The notes beneath the pieces were generated by a model. That model did not search any database, was not told the DNA's origin, and saw only the letters and a list, made by a program, of their open reading frames with translations. Both the position numbers and the translations under genes were made by a program. Positions 25,508 through 34,048 of a stretch of 64,000 nt of DNA are shown here, in pieces. Within the stretch, counting starts at the first letter, position 1, and every line of letters starts with the position of its first letter. The DNA comes from an uncultured bacterium (GTDB lineage Bacteria > Chloroflexota > Anaerolineae > J036 > Brachytrichaceae). The DNA lies in assembly GCA_903921365.1 (NCBI GenBank), contig CAIXPS010000217.1, positions 30,984-94,983 of the forward strand. Reading direction: 5' to 3'.

Positions 25508-25971
25508 TAACGTCTGATCTGCTTTTCATGATCCCGCGCATGATTCGCAATCTCGTTGCCGACAAACTCGCCCAGTGATTGGCCGCGCAGCCATGCAAAG
25601 CGCTGCGGGTCGAACAACTCGCTCTCTTGCCATCCACCCAGTCGTTTGATGAGCTGTCGATTGGCGCCGCGCCAGTCGCCCAGCACAAGATCGAGTGGCC
25701 GATCCTTCAGACCCGCATAGTCTTCCGCGTTGAGCGCATCCCAGTCGTCGAGCATACGATCAGCATCTTCCGGTTCCTGTTGATGTTCTGCATTGAACAG
25801 GATCGTGATACACCGGGCAGTCCATGCCGTCATATGCGCCAGCACGTCTTTAACCGACCATGCGCCGACCGCACCCGCTGCTGTGATCTGCTCAGGCGAC
25901 AGCGGCGCGATAGCTTCTTCAAGCCCCGCCTGTGCCGACTCCAGAGTGATAATCAGTTCCTGTTTATTCAT
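25507..25971 (-). CDS. DinB-like / ClbS-type four-helix protein
   Basis: 154 residues of the DinB/YfiT four-helix-bundle superfamily. The helix with WSVKDVLAHMTAW (His about 47) and the C-terminal NHARDHEKQI (His about 143 and 147) supply the three metal-binding histidines typical of the fold. Members act as thiol transferases, metal hydrolases or, in the ClbS/DfsB branch, toxin-resistance proteins; which applies here cannot be told. It is directly coupled to ygfZ downstream and follows the cytochrome c gene by 27 bases. Confidence 0.78.
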   Translation of the reverse strand: MNKQELIITLESAQAGLEEAIAPLSPEQITAAGAVGAWSVKDVLAHMTAWTARCITILFNAEHQQEPEDADRMLDDWDALNAEDYAGLKDRPLDLVLGDWRGANRQLIKRLGGWQESELFDPQRFAWLRGQSLGEFVGNEIANHARDHEKQIRR

Positions 25972-25998
25972 GCTGTTTATCCAAATCGTTGGCGGTCG

Positions 25999-26685
25999 CT
26001 ATTTTTCGTTGTGGTCGCGCTCAAGCCATGCGAGCAAGTCGGCCATGTCTTGTGAACTGAGTGTCTTTGCGAATGTCGGCGTCATCAAACCGGACTGATA
26101 GCCCTCAACAACGAAGGCGTTTGGCGCAACGATGCTCTCGTAGATGTATTCCTTCGCGCCCATGTTTGGCTTGCGCGTTGCTGCGCGACTCCACAGGCCG
26201 TAGAACGACGGGCCAACCAGACGCTTGTCTTTTTCCTGGCTGTGGCAACCAATGCAGCCCTGCGACGTGAACAGCTTCTTTCCGCCATCCGGGTCACCCT
26301 TGGGAAGCTCGGACACGATCTTGGTGAAGTCGCCGCTGACGGGCAGGCTGACTGCCGCCTTTGCTGCGGGAGGCGCTGCGGTTTCGCTCTTGATCGATGT
26401 CGGTGTGATGAACATACTGGTCAGGATAAACACGACAATAAAGCCCACACCGGCGATGACAAATGGCTCAGCCTGGGGTGTAATGACCAGCGCCTTGCCA
26501 GGTTTAGCATTGGCTGCGGCCTGGGCAGTTTCAAATACTTTCATCGCTGCGTCAGACGGCACGTTTTTACCGAAGAAATTGGTCACGAGTCGCGCCACAA
26601 GAGCGCCAATGATGCCGAGCACAATAACCGCGCCCAAAAAGGACACGAAAATGACGGCAAAAAGGATAGTTGGGTTGTCTAGCAT
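25999..26685 (-). CDS. Membrane-anchored c-type cytochrome
   Basis: 228 residues with two membrane helices (about 6-30 and 73-93), an Ala/Pro linker, and a C-terminal cytochrome c domain. CIGCH (about 142-146) binds heme covalently and GLMTPTF offers the axial Met. It probably carries electrons on the outer face of the membrane. The protein resembles cytochrome c subunits of alternative complex III or terminal oxidases in Chloroflexota, but no oxidase gene is next to it. AAGGTGG lies 11 nt before ATG 26685. Confidence 0.85.
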   Translation of the reverse strand: MLDNPTILFAVIFVSFLGAVIVLGIIGALVARLVTNFFGKNVPSDAAMKVFETAQAAANAKPGKALVITPQAEPFVIAGVGFIVVFILTSMFITPTSIKSETAAPPAAKAAVSLPVSGDFTKIVSELPKGDPDGGKKLFTSQGCIGCHSQEKDKRLVGPSFYGLWSRAATRKPNMGAKEYIYESIVAPNAFVVEGYQSGLMTPTFAKTLSSQDMADLLAWLERDHNEK

Positions 26686-26801
26686 TTTGACGGTACCACC
26701 TTGGGAAAAAATGAATTGCGAATGTATTCCTCTGCGATTATTTTAATGCCATGCCGCCCTGTATGGCAAACCAAGAGCGGCGATCCTGCTTGGTGCGCCG
26801 A

Positions 26802-27524
26802 CTATGCAACAGCACACGCATCGACGAATTCAACAAACAGATTGAGCATGTCCGCTCGCACTGCCGACATTTCTTCCGGGTGCCACTGCACACCAACAAC
26901 AAAACGCTTGTCTGGCATCTCCATTCCCTCGATAATCCCATCGGGCGCGCGTGACGTGATGGTGAAACCTTCTGCCACCCGCTTGACGGCCTGATGATGG
27001 AAGCTGTTGACGCCCACATCCTGGTTTTGGACCATCTTCTCGATGCGCGATCCCGCTTCCACCGCGACATGGTGCAATACCTCGTCGCGCGTCGCATTCT
27101 CATAGCGACCATTGTGTTTTAACGTGGACTCCCACTCCGAGGGAATATCCTGCACCAGCGACCCACCCAGGGCAACGTTCATTGCCTGGATGCCGCGGCA
27201 AATGCCGAAAATGGGTTTATCATCTGCGACGGCCCAGCGTGTGAGCAGAAATTCAGCCCGGTCGCGGTCGCGGTCGACATAACCTGTCTTTTCGTGCGTC
27301 GTTTCGCCATATACCGCCGGATCGACATCGCCGCCGCCTGATAACAGCACGCCATCCACAAGCTCATACAACCCGCGCAATGCGTTCTCATCAATCGTCA
27401 CTGGCGCCATCAGCGGGATGCCGCCGGCTGTGACCAGTGAATTAATGTATCCCTGTCCAGTGCTGAAGGATCTGGCTGTATTGAATTGGATGGGCGTCGG
27501 TATCAAAATTCTAGGCTTATTCAT
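26802..27524 (-). CDS. Gamma-glutamyl-gamma-aminobutyrate hydrolase-like peptidase C26
   Basis: About 240 residues of the class I glutamine amidotransferase fold, PuuD/peptidase C26 branch. The nucleophile Cys lies in FGICRGIQAMN, the catalytic His in GVQWHPEE, and an oxyanion region reads VLLSGGGDVDPAVYGE. Relatives hydrolyse gamma-glutamyl bonds, for example in polyamine breakdown or folate polyglutamates. ATG 27524 is chosen (MNKPRILIP aligns with family N-termini). A TACAAT hexamer sits 11 nt upstream and there is no ribosome binding site. Confidence 0.87.
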   Translation of the reverse strand: MNKPRILIPTPIQFNTARSFSTGQGYINSLVTAGGIPLMAPVTIDENALRGLYELVDGVLLSGGGDVDPAVYGETTHEKTGYVDRDRDRAEFLLTRWAVADDKPIFGICRGIQAMNVALGGSLVQDIPSEWESTLKHNGRYENATRDEVLHHVAVEAGSRIEKMVQNQDVGVNSFHHQAVKRVAEGFTITSRAPDGIIEGMEMPDKRFVVGVQWHPEEMSAVRADMLNLFVEFVDACAVA

Positions 27525-27535
27525 TCTGGTGGGGT

Positions 27536-27541
27536 ATTGTA
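27536..27541 (-). promoter_or_regulatory. -10 hexamer TACAAT, leaderless context (peptidase C26)
   Basis: Minus-strand TACAAT ends 11 nt before ATG 27524. Confidence 0.4.
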
Positions 27542-27650
27542 TCAACTCCAGGGATATCGACACGATATACACACCATGCCCGATCTGTCTTCGCCCTCCG
27601 CGTTCAAGCGCATCGATCTGATCGATGGAAAAGGAGCGGGGTATCGCCAG

Positions 27651-28214
27651 TTATGCTGACACGGGGCGCGGCAGCCAGATCGCAATCATGATGCGCATCC
27701 AGCCGGCCACGACAATGGCCAACCCAACCGTGACGCCCCACGTCAGCGGCATCGAATAGAGCGCGCGCAGGAAAAGAATGACTGCAACAACAATGCTTTC
27801 GACAAAATCGGCCATGGCGCGCAGCAGCGCCAGACCCGCCTGAATATCTACTTGAGGCATGTCGGGTGAGACCAGTAGATACAATCCAATCAGTGCCAGG
27901 GTGATAACAAACAGCAAGGCGCTTGGGAACCCGATCAGAAACGCGATCTGCGGCGCCTTGAGCGCGGGTTGTGCGACATGCGCCTGGCGTATCACAGTCA
28001 TCACGTGCTGTGTCATCGTTGCAGGCGCCACTGGCGCCGCCTCAGCCCGCATTGTGCGATCGAATTCCAGCATTTGATCGAACATGGCGCGCTCATCTGG
28101 ATGACGGTCAAGGTGCGCGCGCAACACCCGGTAATCGCGCGGACTGAGCGTGCCATCCAACGCATCGATCATCAGTTGTTCGATATCCGCATTATCCGCA
28201 TTCGGTTTTGTCAT
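27651..28214 (-). CDS. Probable anti-sigma factor, membrane-bound, zinc-less
   Basis: 187 residues. A soluble N-terminal helical domain (about 1-75) has the LxAHLDRHPDERAMFDQM pattern of anti-sigma domains, followed by three hydrophobic segments. It overlaps the stop of the ECF sigma gene upstream by 4 bases (ATGA), the usual sigma/anti-sigma arrangement. The HxxxCxxC zinc motif of ZAS-type anti-sigma factors is absent, so any release signal would not be thiol oxidation. Assignment rests mainly on position and the N-terminal pattern. Confidence 0.65.
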   Translation of the reverse strand: MTKPNADNADIEQLMIDALDGTLSPRDYRVLRAHLDRHPDERAMFDQMLEFDRTMRAEAAPVAPATMTQHVMTVIRQAHVAQPALKAPQIAFLIGFPSALLFVITLALIGLYLLVSPDMPQVDIQAGLALLRAMADFVESIVVAVILFLRALYSMPLTWGVTVGLAIVVAGWMRIMIAIWLPRPVSA

Positions 28215-28912
28215 ACCGACGCCTCCACGAGCCCACTCACTGTAAGCCTGCTATCCAAGAGCCCGCTCTCTGAGAGCCGCTTTGCGAGTGATGATGTGGC
28301 CAGTGCCTTGCGCGCTCGGAACAGGCGTGATTTCACCGCATTTACGGTTGAATGGGTGGCTATCGCGATCTCGTCGTAACTCATATCACCCCAGTAAAAC
28401 ATCACCACCATGCTGCGGTCTTCGGCGGGCAACTGCTGCAACATGGCGTGAATTGCGGCGCGTCGCTCGTTGCGCACCGCCACAACATCCGGCTGCAGTT
28501 CATTGCTGACAAACTCCACCTCCGCATCCTCAGCCTGATCGGAGAAAGACATCGGTTCGATCTTGCGCCGGCGCAGCCTGTCGATACACAGGTTCGAGGC
28601 GATTGACATGATCCACGTCTTAAACCGCCACTCGGAGCGATACGATTGAAGGTGGGTATAAGCCTTAACAAAAGCGTCCTGGGTCGCATCCTGCGCTTCT
28701 TCTTCATTGCCCAGCATGCGTAACCCCAGGCGATACACCCGCGACTGGTGCAATTCCACCAGTGTTTGGAACGCATTGCCATCGCCCGCCTTGACAGCAT
28801 CTATGCAAGCCTGCTCCTGCTGCGCCTCGATAAGCGCAGATTGACTAACAGAGGCCTCTTGCGGGCTGGCGGTGCGGCTGTCCACCGCAAACGTGACCAT
28901 CTGCTTAATCAT
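28211..28912 (-). CDS. ECF-family RNA polymerase sigma factor
   Basis: 233 residues. Region 2 (about 50-115) shows EEAQDATQDAFVKAY and the -10-recognising WRFKTWIMSIASNLCIDRLRRR; region 4 (about 145-205) has LPAEDRSMVVMFYWGDMSYDEIA and the helix-turn-helix VNAVKSRLFRARKAL. It is a typical ECF sigma factor of RpoE/SigW type. The C-terminal 25 residues (repeated Leu-Ser-Glu/Asp-Ser-Gly-Leu) are unusual and lie after the region 4 helix. ATG 28912 is preferred over the GTG at 28942, but either is possible. Confidence 0.9.
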   Translation of the reverse strand: MIKQMVTFAVDSRTASPQEASVSQSALIEAQQEQACIDAVKAGDGNAFQTLVELHQSRVYRLGLRMLGNEEEAQDATQDAFVKAYTHLQSYRSEWRFKTWIMSIASNLCIDRLRRRKIEPMSFSDQAEDAEVEFVSNELQPDVVAVRNERRAAIHAMLQQLPAEDRSMVVMFYWGDMSYDEIAIATHSTVNAVKSRLFRARKALATSSLAKRLSESGLLDSRLTVSGLVEASV

Positions 28913-29056
28913 CGGCTTACCAATAGTTAATGTCAACGCCACATTAGTAGTACGAACGTCTCCACCAAAAGTAGCACAACCCTAGCGCTTACAATATCGT
29001 ATCGCGATTTGTCAGCGTCCCAGTGCATTGCGCCACACTAACGTGTAAGGAGACCT

Positions 29057-30643
29057 ATGAGAATCGAAACCAGAGTCATAACGGCGTTGTGCAGTTGTCT
29101 GTTGCTTGTGGCTTGCCGGGTTGGCAATCCAGCGCCAGAAGAGGTCACGGCGACTATTTCGTCGCCTGAAAATAACACAGCCGTTCCCTACGGTAAGCCA
29201 GTCCCAGTTTCGGTTTCGGCAACCGCAACCGCCGGTGTTGCGCGCGTCGAGCTCAGCGTCAATGGCGCCTTGGTAGCCGTCAGCAACAACGCACAGGTTA
29301 ACAGTCCATACCAGGCCATTATTTACTATACGCCCGTCGTCGAAGGGCCGCTCAACCTGATAGTGCGCGCTTATGATAAGAACAACACCGCCAGCCCGCC
29401 CGTAGGGCTCACGGTGATTTCTACCAGCCAGGCGCAACCCGGCGCCACTCCAAACGGAACGGTGATTGTTCCCAGCCCATCCCCTGGCAACACGAGCAAT
29501 CCCCCTGTTGCCACCCCGACAGCCATGGAAGGTGTGCTAGGCCCAGGTGGTTGCACGCTCAATGCCCAGTTCATCGCGGATGTCACAGTCCCGGACGGCG
29601 CCGTCATCCCCTTACGCGGTTCTTTCGTCAAGACGTGGCGAGTGCGGAACACCGGCGCCTGTGCCTGGGACAATACCTACAGGCTGGTGTTTGCCTCTGG
29701 CAATCAGCTCAACGCGGCTGGCTCTGTTCCGTTGAGCACTGCGAAACCAAATGATGTAATCGACGTCAGCGTCCCGATGCAGGCGCCGTCGGATGGGTCG
29801 GGTGAGATCAGCGCAGAGTGGCGATTTGCTGCGCCAAACAACGCCATCTTCGGTAACGCACTGACGGTCATCATTTCATTACCCCCGCCACCCACGCCGA
29901 CCACGCTCCCTCCCCCAACGGCCACGACAACGCCAACGCTCGAGTTCTACGCAGACAACACATCCATCCCGCGCGGTAGCTGCGTCACACTGCACTGGAA
30001 CACCAGCAACGTTTCAGCGGTGTTTCTAAACGATACCGGCATGGCGTCGCCGTCGAGTAAGGATGTATGCCCCACCGACGTGACAACCTATACGCTTAAG
30101 GTCAACCTGAATGATGGCACAATCACGACGCGCGTCCTCGTGGTGAATGTCACTGCGGGCGCACTCATCTACAGCTTCACAGACAACGCCCCTTCGATAC
30201 GCTGGTATAACGATCTCACGGACACGCTGGCGTTCGGCGGTCCCGACACTGACACGCGCGGTTTCGCGATGAATCGTGACGGCCAGGCGCTAGAGGATGG
30301 CAGCTTACAACTCAAAGTAATCGAGACACATCCGCGTTGGGCCACTGGCGGCGCGATCTCAGGCGACTTTGACGTCCCGATCACCATAGAAAGCGGTGAC
30401 CATTTCCGCGCCCGCATCGGCTTCCTGAATAGCGCCACCAGTGGATCGGTCACATTGCGCCTACTATTCAAGGGCACAGTCGTTGCAGAGACGGCCAAAG
30501 CCTATGATGGGACTTTGAAAGACTGGAATATCAACCTGTCGGGGTACGTCGGCCAGAGCGGCAAATTCACGCTGCAAGCGAGTGGAACGCCGACAGCCAC
30601 ACAGGCGTGGATATGCTGGATCAACCCGCGAATTGAGAGATAG
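29057..30643 (+). CDS. Lipoprotein with NBR1-type Ig domain
   Basis: 528 residues. A signal peptide ends at lipobox LLVAC (Cys about 21). Then come a bacterial Ig-like domain (about 30-120, with ISSPENNTAVPYG), a Pro/Thr/Ser linker, an Ig-like domain of the NBR1 central type (about 165-280, with FVKTWRVRNTGACAWDNTYRL), a second Thr/Pro linker, a short beta domain with two Cys, and a C-terminal jelly-roll-like domain (about 370-528). AAGGAGA precedes ATG 29057. It is surface exposed and likely binds protein or carbohydrate. It is convergent with the PASTA kinase gene; the stops are 3 bases apart. Confidence 0.82.
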   Translation: MRIETRVITALCSCLLLVACRVGNPAPEEVTATISSPENNTAVPYGKPVPVSVSATATAGVARVELSVNGALVAVSNNAQVNSPYQAIIYYTPVVEGPLNLIVRAYDKNNTASPPVGLTVISTSQAQPGATPNGTVIVPSPSPGNTSNPPVATPTAMEGVLGPGGCTLNAQFIADVTVPDGAVIPLRGSFVKTWRVRNTGACAWDNTYRLVFASGNQLNAAGSVPLSTAKPNDVIDVSVPMQAPSDGSGEISAEWRFAAPNNAIFGNALTVIISLPPPPTPTTLPPPTATTTPTLEFYADNTSIPRGSCVTLHWNTSNVSAVFLNDTGMASPSSKDVCPTDVTTYTLKVNLNDGTITTRVLVVNVTAGALIYSFTDNAPSIRWYNDLTDTLAFGGPDTDTRGFAMNRDGQALEDGSLQLKVIETHPRWATGGAISGDFDVPITIESGDHFRARIGFLNSATSGSVTLRLLFKGTVVAETAKAYDGTLKDWNINLSGYVGQSGKFTLQASGTPTATQAWICWINPRIER

Positions 30644-30646
30644 TTC

Positions 30647-32800
30647 TCAGCCGACCCGGATTGTGCGCACCAGCACGCTATTCACCCCGTTAGGTTGAGC
30701 CGGCGTATTGCCGTAATCTACCACGCGCAACCGCCCCTGGTCGTCGTACATCCCGATCTCAATACGGTAGTTCCCAGCGGGCAGATTGGCAGGCAGAGAT
30801 ATCTCATAGGTATCGTTCACCACTGTGCTATCCGTCCAACCTGAAGTAGGAACAGGCGCGCCATTATTCATCGGCGCGCGATCGCCATTCGTGCGCACAC
30901 CGTCGGCAGCCGCGCCGCCCTGCTTCAGCACGTGCACAAAGACGCGATAATCGCGCCCCACATTGGCTTTGGCGCGCCACAGCACACTAAACTGAAACGC
31001 CTGCCCGGACGCGTATCGATCCTGACTAAAACGGGCGTAATCGAGGACAATCGGCGACATATCGACATTCAGGTCAATCCGGCCGCCTGTGCTCACGGTC
31101 AGCCGGAGCGTCTCGCTCAAGGACAGCTTGGCGCCGGCTGGCGGGTTCAACGCGATGATGGTGCCTTCAGGTTGCAGGCTGTATTGTTCTGCCACGGCCA
31201 CGCGCCAGCCAACGGTCTGTAAAGTCTGGCTGAGGTCGTCGGTGAACATCTGGCCAACCAGTTCTCCGGGCACTGCTTGCGTCTGTGCCGGCTTGCTGAT
31301 CACCAACCCGACAAAGCTGGAGGTGAACACCTGAGAACCGGCGGGGGGTTGCTGCTCAATCACCTTTGACTCTGTCGCCTTTGCATCCGGACGCTCTTCC
31401 ACAATGCGGGTCTGTAAACCGAGTGCGGTCAGTTGCTCTGTCGCTTTGACGACAGTAAGCCCAACCAGGTTTGGAACTGTAACGGGCTTGTTTGCAGCCG
31501 TCGTCGCCATGAACGTCGTGGCGGGTGTCACAACCACAGGTGTAGACACGCCGCCCGGAGTGGGCGTGTTGAATGAGCGGTAGACCATCGCCCATACTGG
31601 GATCAACCCCAAAACACACAACAAGGCAAGACCAGAAAGCAGCCACAGTAAAATGTCTGTGCCGGATTGCTGCGTGGGCGTACTCGACGTTATCGGTCCG
31701 GTCGCGCGTGTCGCTCCAGTCGCGCCCGTTACACCACTTGCGCCCGTGTTGCCGCCGATGACCGATGATCTGGGAACGCCAGCGGGTAAACCGCCGGTAG
31801 ACACTTGCGGAGGCACGGCCGCTCGTGACGGTGTTTGCGAGGTGCGATTAACCGACGGGGCGCGCGCCACCGGCGTTCGGCCTGTCCCGGCATCCGCCGG
31901 CGGCACAAATGGCGTATGCAACGTCTGTTCCTCACCTTGTTGCATATAGGAAGTCAACACACGCGCCACCTGGTCGGCATCGCGGTATCGGCTCGCCGCG
32001 TCTTTCGCCAGCATGCGCCGGACGATCGCTTCAAGTTGCAATGGCACGTTGGGGTTCAACGTATGCAACGCTGGCGGCTCAACGCTCAGGTGCATGCGCG
32101 CCAACTCACGCGCATCGCGTGATTCAAAGGGCAATCGCCCACACAGCATCTCATAAAGCATGACCCCGATGCTATAGACATCGCTGGCAGGCGTCGGCGC
32201 ATTGCCAACCGCCTGTTCGGGCGAGAAGTACTGCGGCGTGCCCCACACCACATCGACACGTTCGGCGACCATCGCCGTATAAGCTCGCGCGATGCCAAAG
32301 TCTGCGACCTTGGCCCTGCCGTCTGGGGTAATAATGACATTCTGCGGCTTCAGATCACAATGCACTAATCCACGGCGATGGGCATAACCAACCCCTTCAC
32401 CGATCTGGCGCGCGATGCCGACGGCTTCCTCAATACTGAAAAGTTGGGCGGTAATGACGCGCTCTCGAATAGCCGTCTTGAGGTCCTGTCCCTCAACGAA
32501 CTCCATTACGATATAGTTGCGGCCTTTTCCATTGACTACATCACTGCCAACGTCATGGATGGTGACGATGTTTGGGTGATTCAGATTGGCAGCCGCCTGC
32601 GCCTCTTCACGAAATTTCTGGACAAATTGAGGGTCTTGCGCAAACTTCTCGCGCAACATCTTGATCGCGACGACGCGATTAAGCAACGTGTCCTGTGCCT
32701 TATAAACAGTCGCCATGCCGCCGCCGGCGACGATTGCAAGCAGGCGATATCGCCCGTTCAACAGGGATGCGCTCTGCGAATTGGTGGATTGATCACTCAT
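30647..32800 (-). CDS. PASTA-domain Ser/Thr protein kinase (PknB/PrkC-like)
   Basis: 717 residues. The kinase domain (about 15-275) has [11 protein letters not shown], catalytic K47, VHCDLKPQN at 146-154, DFG 167-169, and [10 protein letters not shown]. The usual HRD triad is HCD here, so this is a non-RD kinase. A Pro/Thr/Gly-rich linker, one membrane helix (about 375-398), and two PASTA repeats (about 440-575) follow; PASTA domains sense cell-wall fragments or lipid II. The last 130 residues form a beta domain (DYRVFVHVL ... [14 protein letters not shown]) shared with the glycosyltransferases in this window. It probably links envelope state to cytoplasmic phosphorylation. Confidence 0.93.
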   Translation of the reverse strand: MSDQSTNSQSASLLNGRYRLLAIVAGGGMATVYKAQDTLLNRVVAIKMLREKFAQDPQFVQKFREEAQAAANLNHPNIVTIHDVGSDVVNGKGRNYIVMEFVEGQDLKTAIRERVITAQLFSIEEAVGIARQIGEGVGYAHRRGLVHCDLKPQNVIITPDGRAKVADFGIARAYTAMVAERVDVVWGTPQYFSPEQAVGNAPTPASDVYSIGVMLYEMLCGRLPFESRDARELARMHLSVEPPALHTLNPNVPLQLEAIVRRMLAKDAASRYRDADQVARVLTSYMQQGEEQTLHTPFVPPADAGTGRTPVARAPSVNRTSQTPSRAAVPPQVSTGGLPAGVPRSSVIGGNTGASGVTGATGATRATGPITSSTPTQQSGTDILLWLLSGLALLCVLGLIPVWAMVYRSFNTPTPGGVSTPVVVTPATTFMATTAANKPVTVPNLVGLTVVKATEQLTALGLQTRIVEERPDAKATESKVIEQQPPAGSQVFTSSFVGLVISKPAQTQAVPGELVGQMFTDDLSQTLQTVGWRVAVAEQYSLQPEGTIIALNPPAGAKLSLSETLRLTVSTGGRIDLNVDMSPIVLDYARFSQDRYASGQAFQFSVLWRAKANVGRDYRVFVHVLKQGGAAADGVRTNGDRAPMNNGAPVPTSGWTDSTVVNDTYEISLPANLPAGNYRIEIGMYDDQGRLRVVDYGNTPAQPNGVNSVLVRTIRVG

Positions 32801-32875
32801 GGCGTCTTCTTGGCATTTAACTCGACTTCTATTTTAGCCGCATTAAGTCCTAAATGGCGGTGCGCATACAAGCAA

Positions 32876-34021
32876 TCATTTAGCCATCTTCTTCAGAGCG
32901 TCGTAGGCCGGTCGCGTGATGGTGCGCGGATATGAAGGATCAATCACCGACCACCAGTATTGCTCGGTGTCGGGCGTCCAGTCAAACTGCGGTAAAGACA
33001 GCGCAATCATGGGTCCAATCCACGGTTGCCAGTGCGCCTTCGCATATTGATACGCCCGCACCATGTAATCGGCCTTGGTAGTTTCATCGACGGCAAACCA
33101 GGCATAATCCTTGTGAACCGGGTCGGTCGTCCAACCAAATTCCAGTATAGCGACTTGTTTATCGCTATCGCCGTGCTGGACCATGATGGCTCGCATATCT
33201 TCTGCGCCCCGAAAGGCAAAAAACCTTTGTCCGCCCAGTAACGGGTTACTGGCGGCTTCTTCGGGTGATGTTTCCGGCGCAGCCTTGAAACCAGGAGCAT
33301 TCACCCCCAGCAGATCGAAATAAGGAGCCGCTCCAGCCTTGTACATGCCTTGCAGGAAGTCAGTATGCGCCATCGCATCTGGCGGCCCGTTGCCCGTTGG
33401 CGCAAGACCTGCGCTGATGACAAGCGCAGCAGAATCAGACGCCTTAATCGCCAGGTAGCACTGGCGCAGCATCTCCACGTATTGCGCCGGGTCGGGCGGG
33501 TTGCCGCCCCACTCGCGCGCGAGGTTGGGCTCATTCCACACTTGGTATGCCGCCACTTTGCCCTTGTAACGCGCCGCAATCACCGAGCAATAGCTGGTGA
33601 AGTTACGCAAGTCCCTGGGCGGGCCGCTCGCGATGCCTTTGCCATCCGGATAAGTGCGATCCCACCATGGGTCTCGATCGAGCCGGATGAGCAACTTCAA
33701 TCCAAAATGCCCGGCCAGGAACACAGTGTCATCCGCGCGGCTCCAGTCATACTTGCCTTTCTCGACCTCAATGTCGCGCCATGCAAATGTTTGTTTCACC
33801 CACGAGAATCCGGCATCCCGCACCAGTCCCAGGTCGCGTGTGGCTATTTCCGGTTTCCACCACAAATAGGCTTCTAACCCGTATCCGGGCGACTCAATCC
33901 GCGTGCGCGGATACGGCGTCGGGGGAATTGGGGTTGGTTGTGGCAGAAAGGTGGCGCACCCGGTCAACAACAGCAACACGCAAAGCGAGATTGCGAGCGC
34001 GCGCCTACCATTGGAGTTCAT
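32876..34021 (-). CDS. Lipoprotein, glycoside hydrolase-like (GH39/GH5-like)
   Basis: 381 residues. A signal peptide ends in lipobox LLTGC (Cys about 22). After a Pro-rich linker there is a TIM-barrel glycosidase domain of clan GH-A character: QVWNEPNL holds the acid/base Glu and ILEFGW the nucleophile Glu, with an aromatic WKPEIATRD substrate-loop region. It probably acts on extracellular polysaccharide. It lies immediately downstream of, and is similar to, the gene at 34049, so the two look like a tandem duplication. Confidence 0.8.
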   Translation of the reverse strand: MNSNGRRALAISLCVLLLLTGCATFLPQPTPIPPTPYPRTRIESPGYGLEAYLWWKPEIATRDLGLVRDAGFSWVKQTFAWRDIEVEKGKYDWSRADDTVFLAGHFGLKLLIRLDRDPWWDRTYPDGKGIASGPPRDLRNFTSYCSVIAARYKGKVAAYQVWNEPNLAREWGGNPPDPAQYVEMLRQCYLAIKASDSAALVISAGLAPTGNGPPDAMAHTDFLQGMYKAGAAPYFDLLGVNAPGFKAAPETSPEEAASNPLLGGQRFFAFRGAEDMRAIMVQHGDSDKQVAILEFGWTTDPVHKDYAWFAVDETTKADYMVRAYQYAKAHWQPWIGPMIALSLPQFDWTPDTEQYWWSVIDPSYPRTITRPAYDALKKMAK

Positions 34022-34048
34022 TACTGCAAGAGGCTGCCGAAGCCGTAT

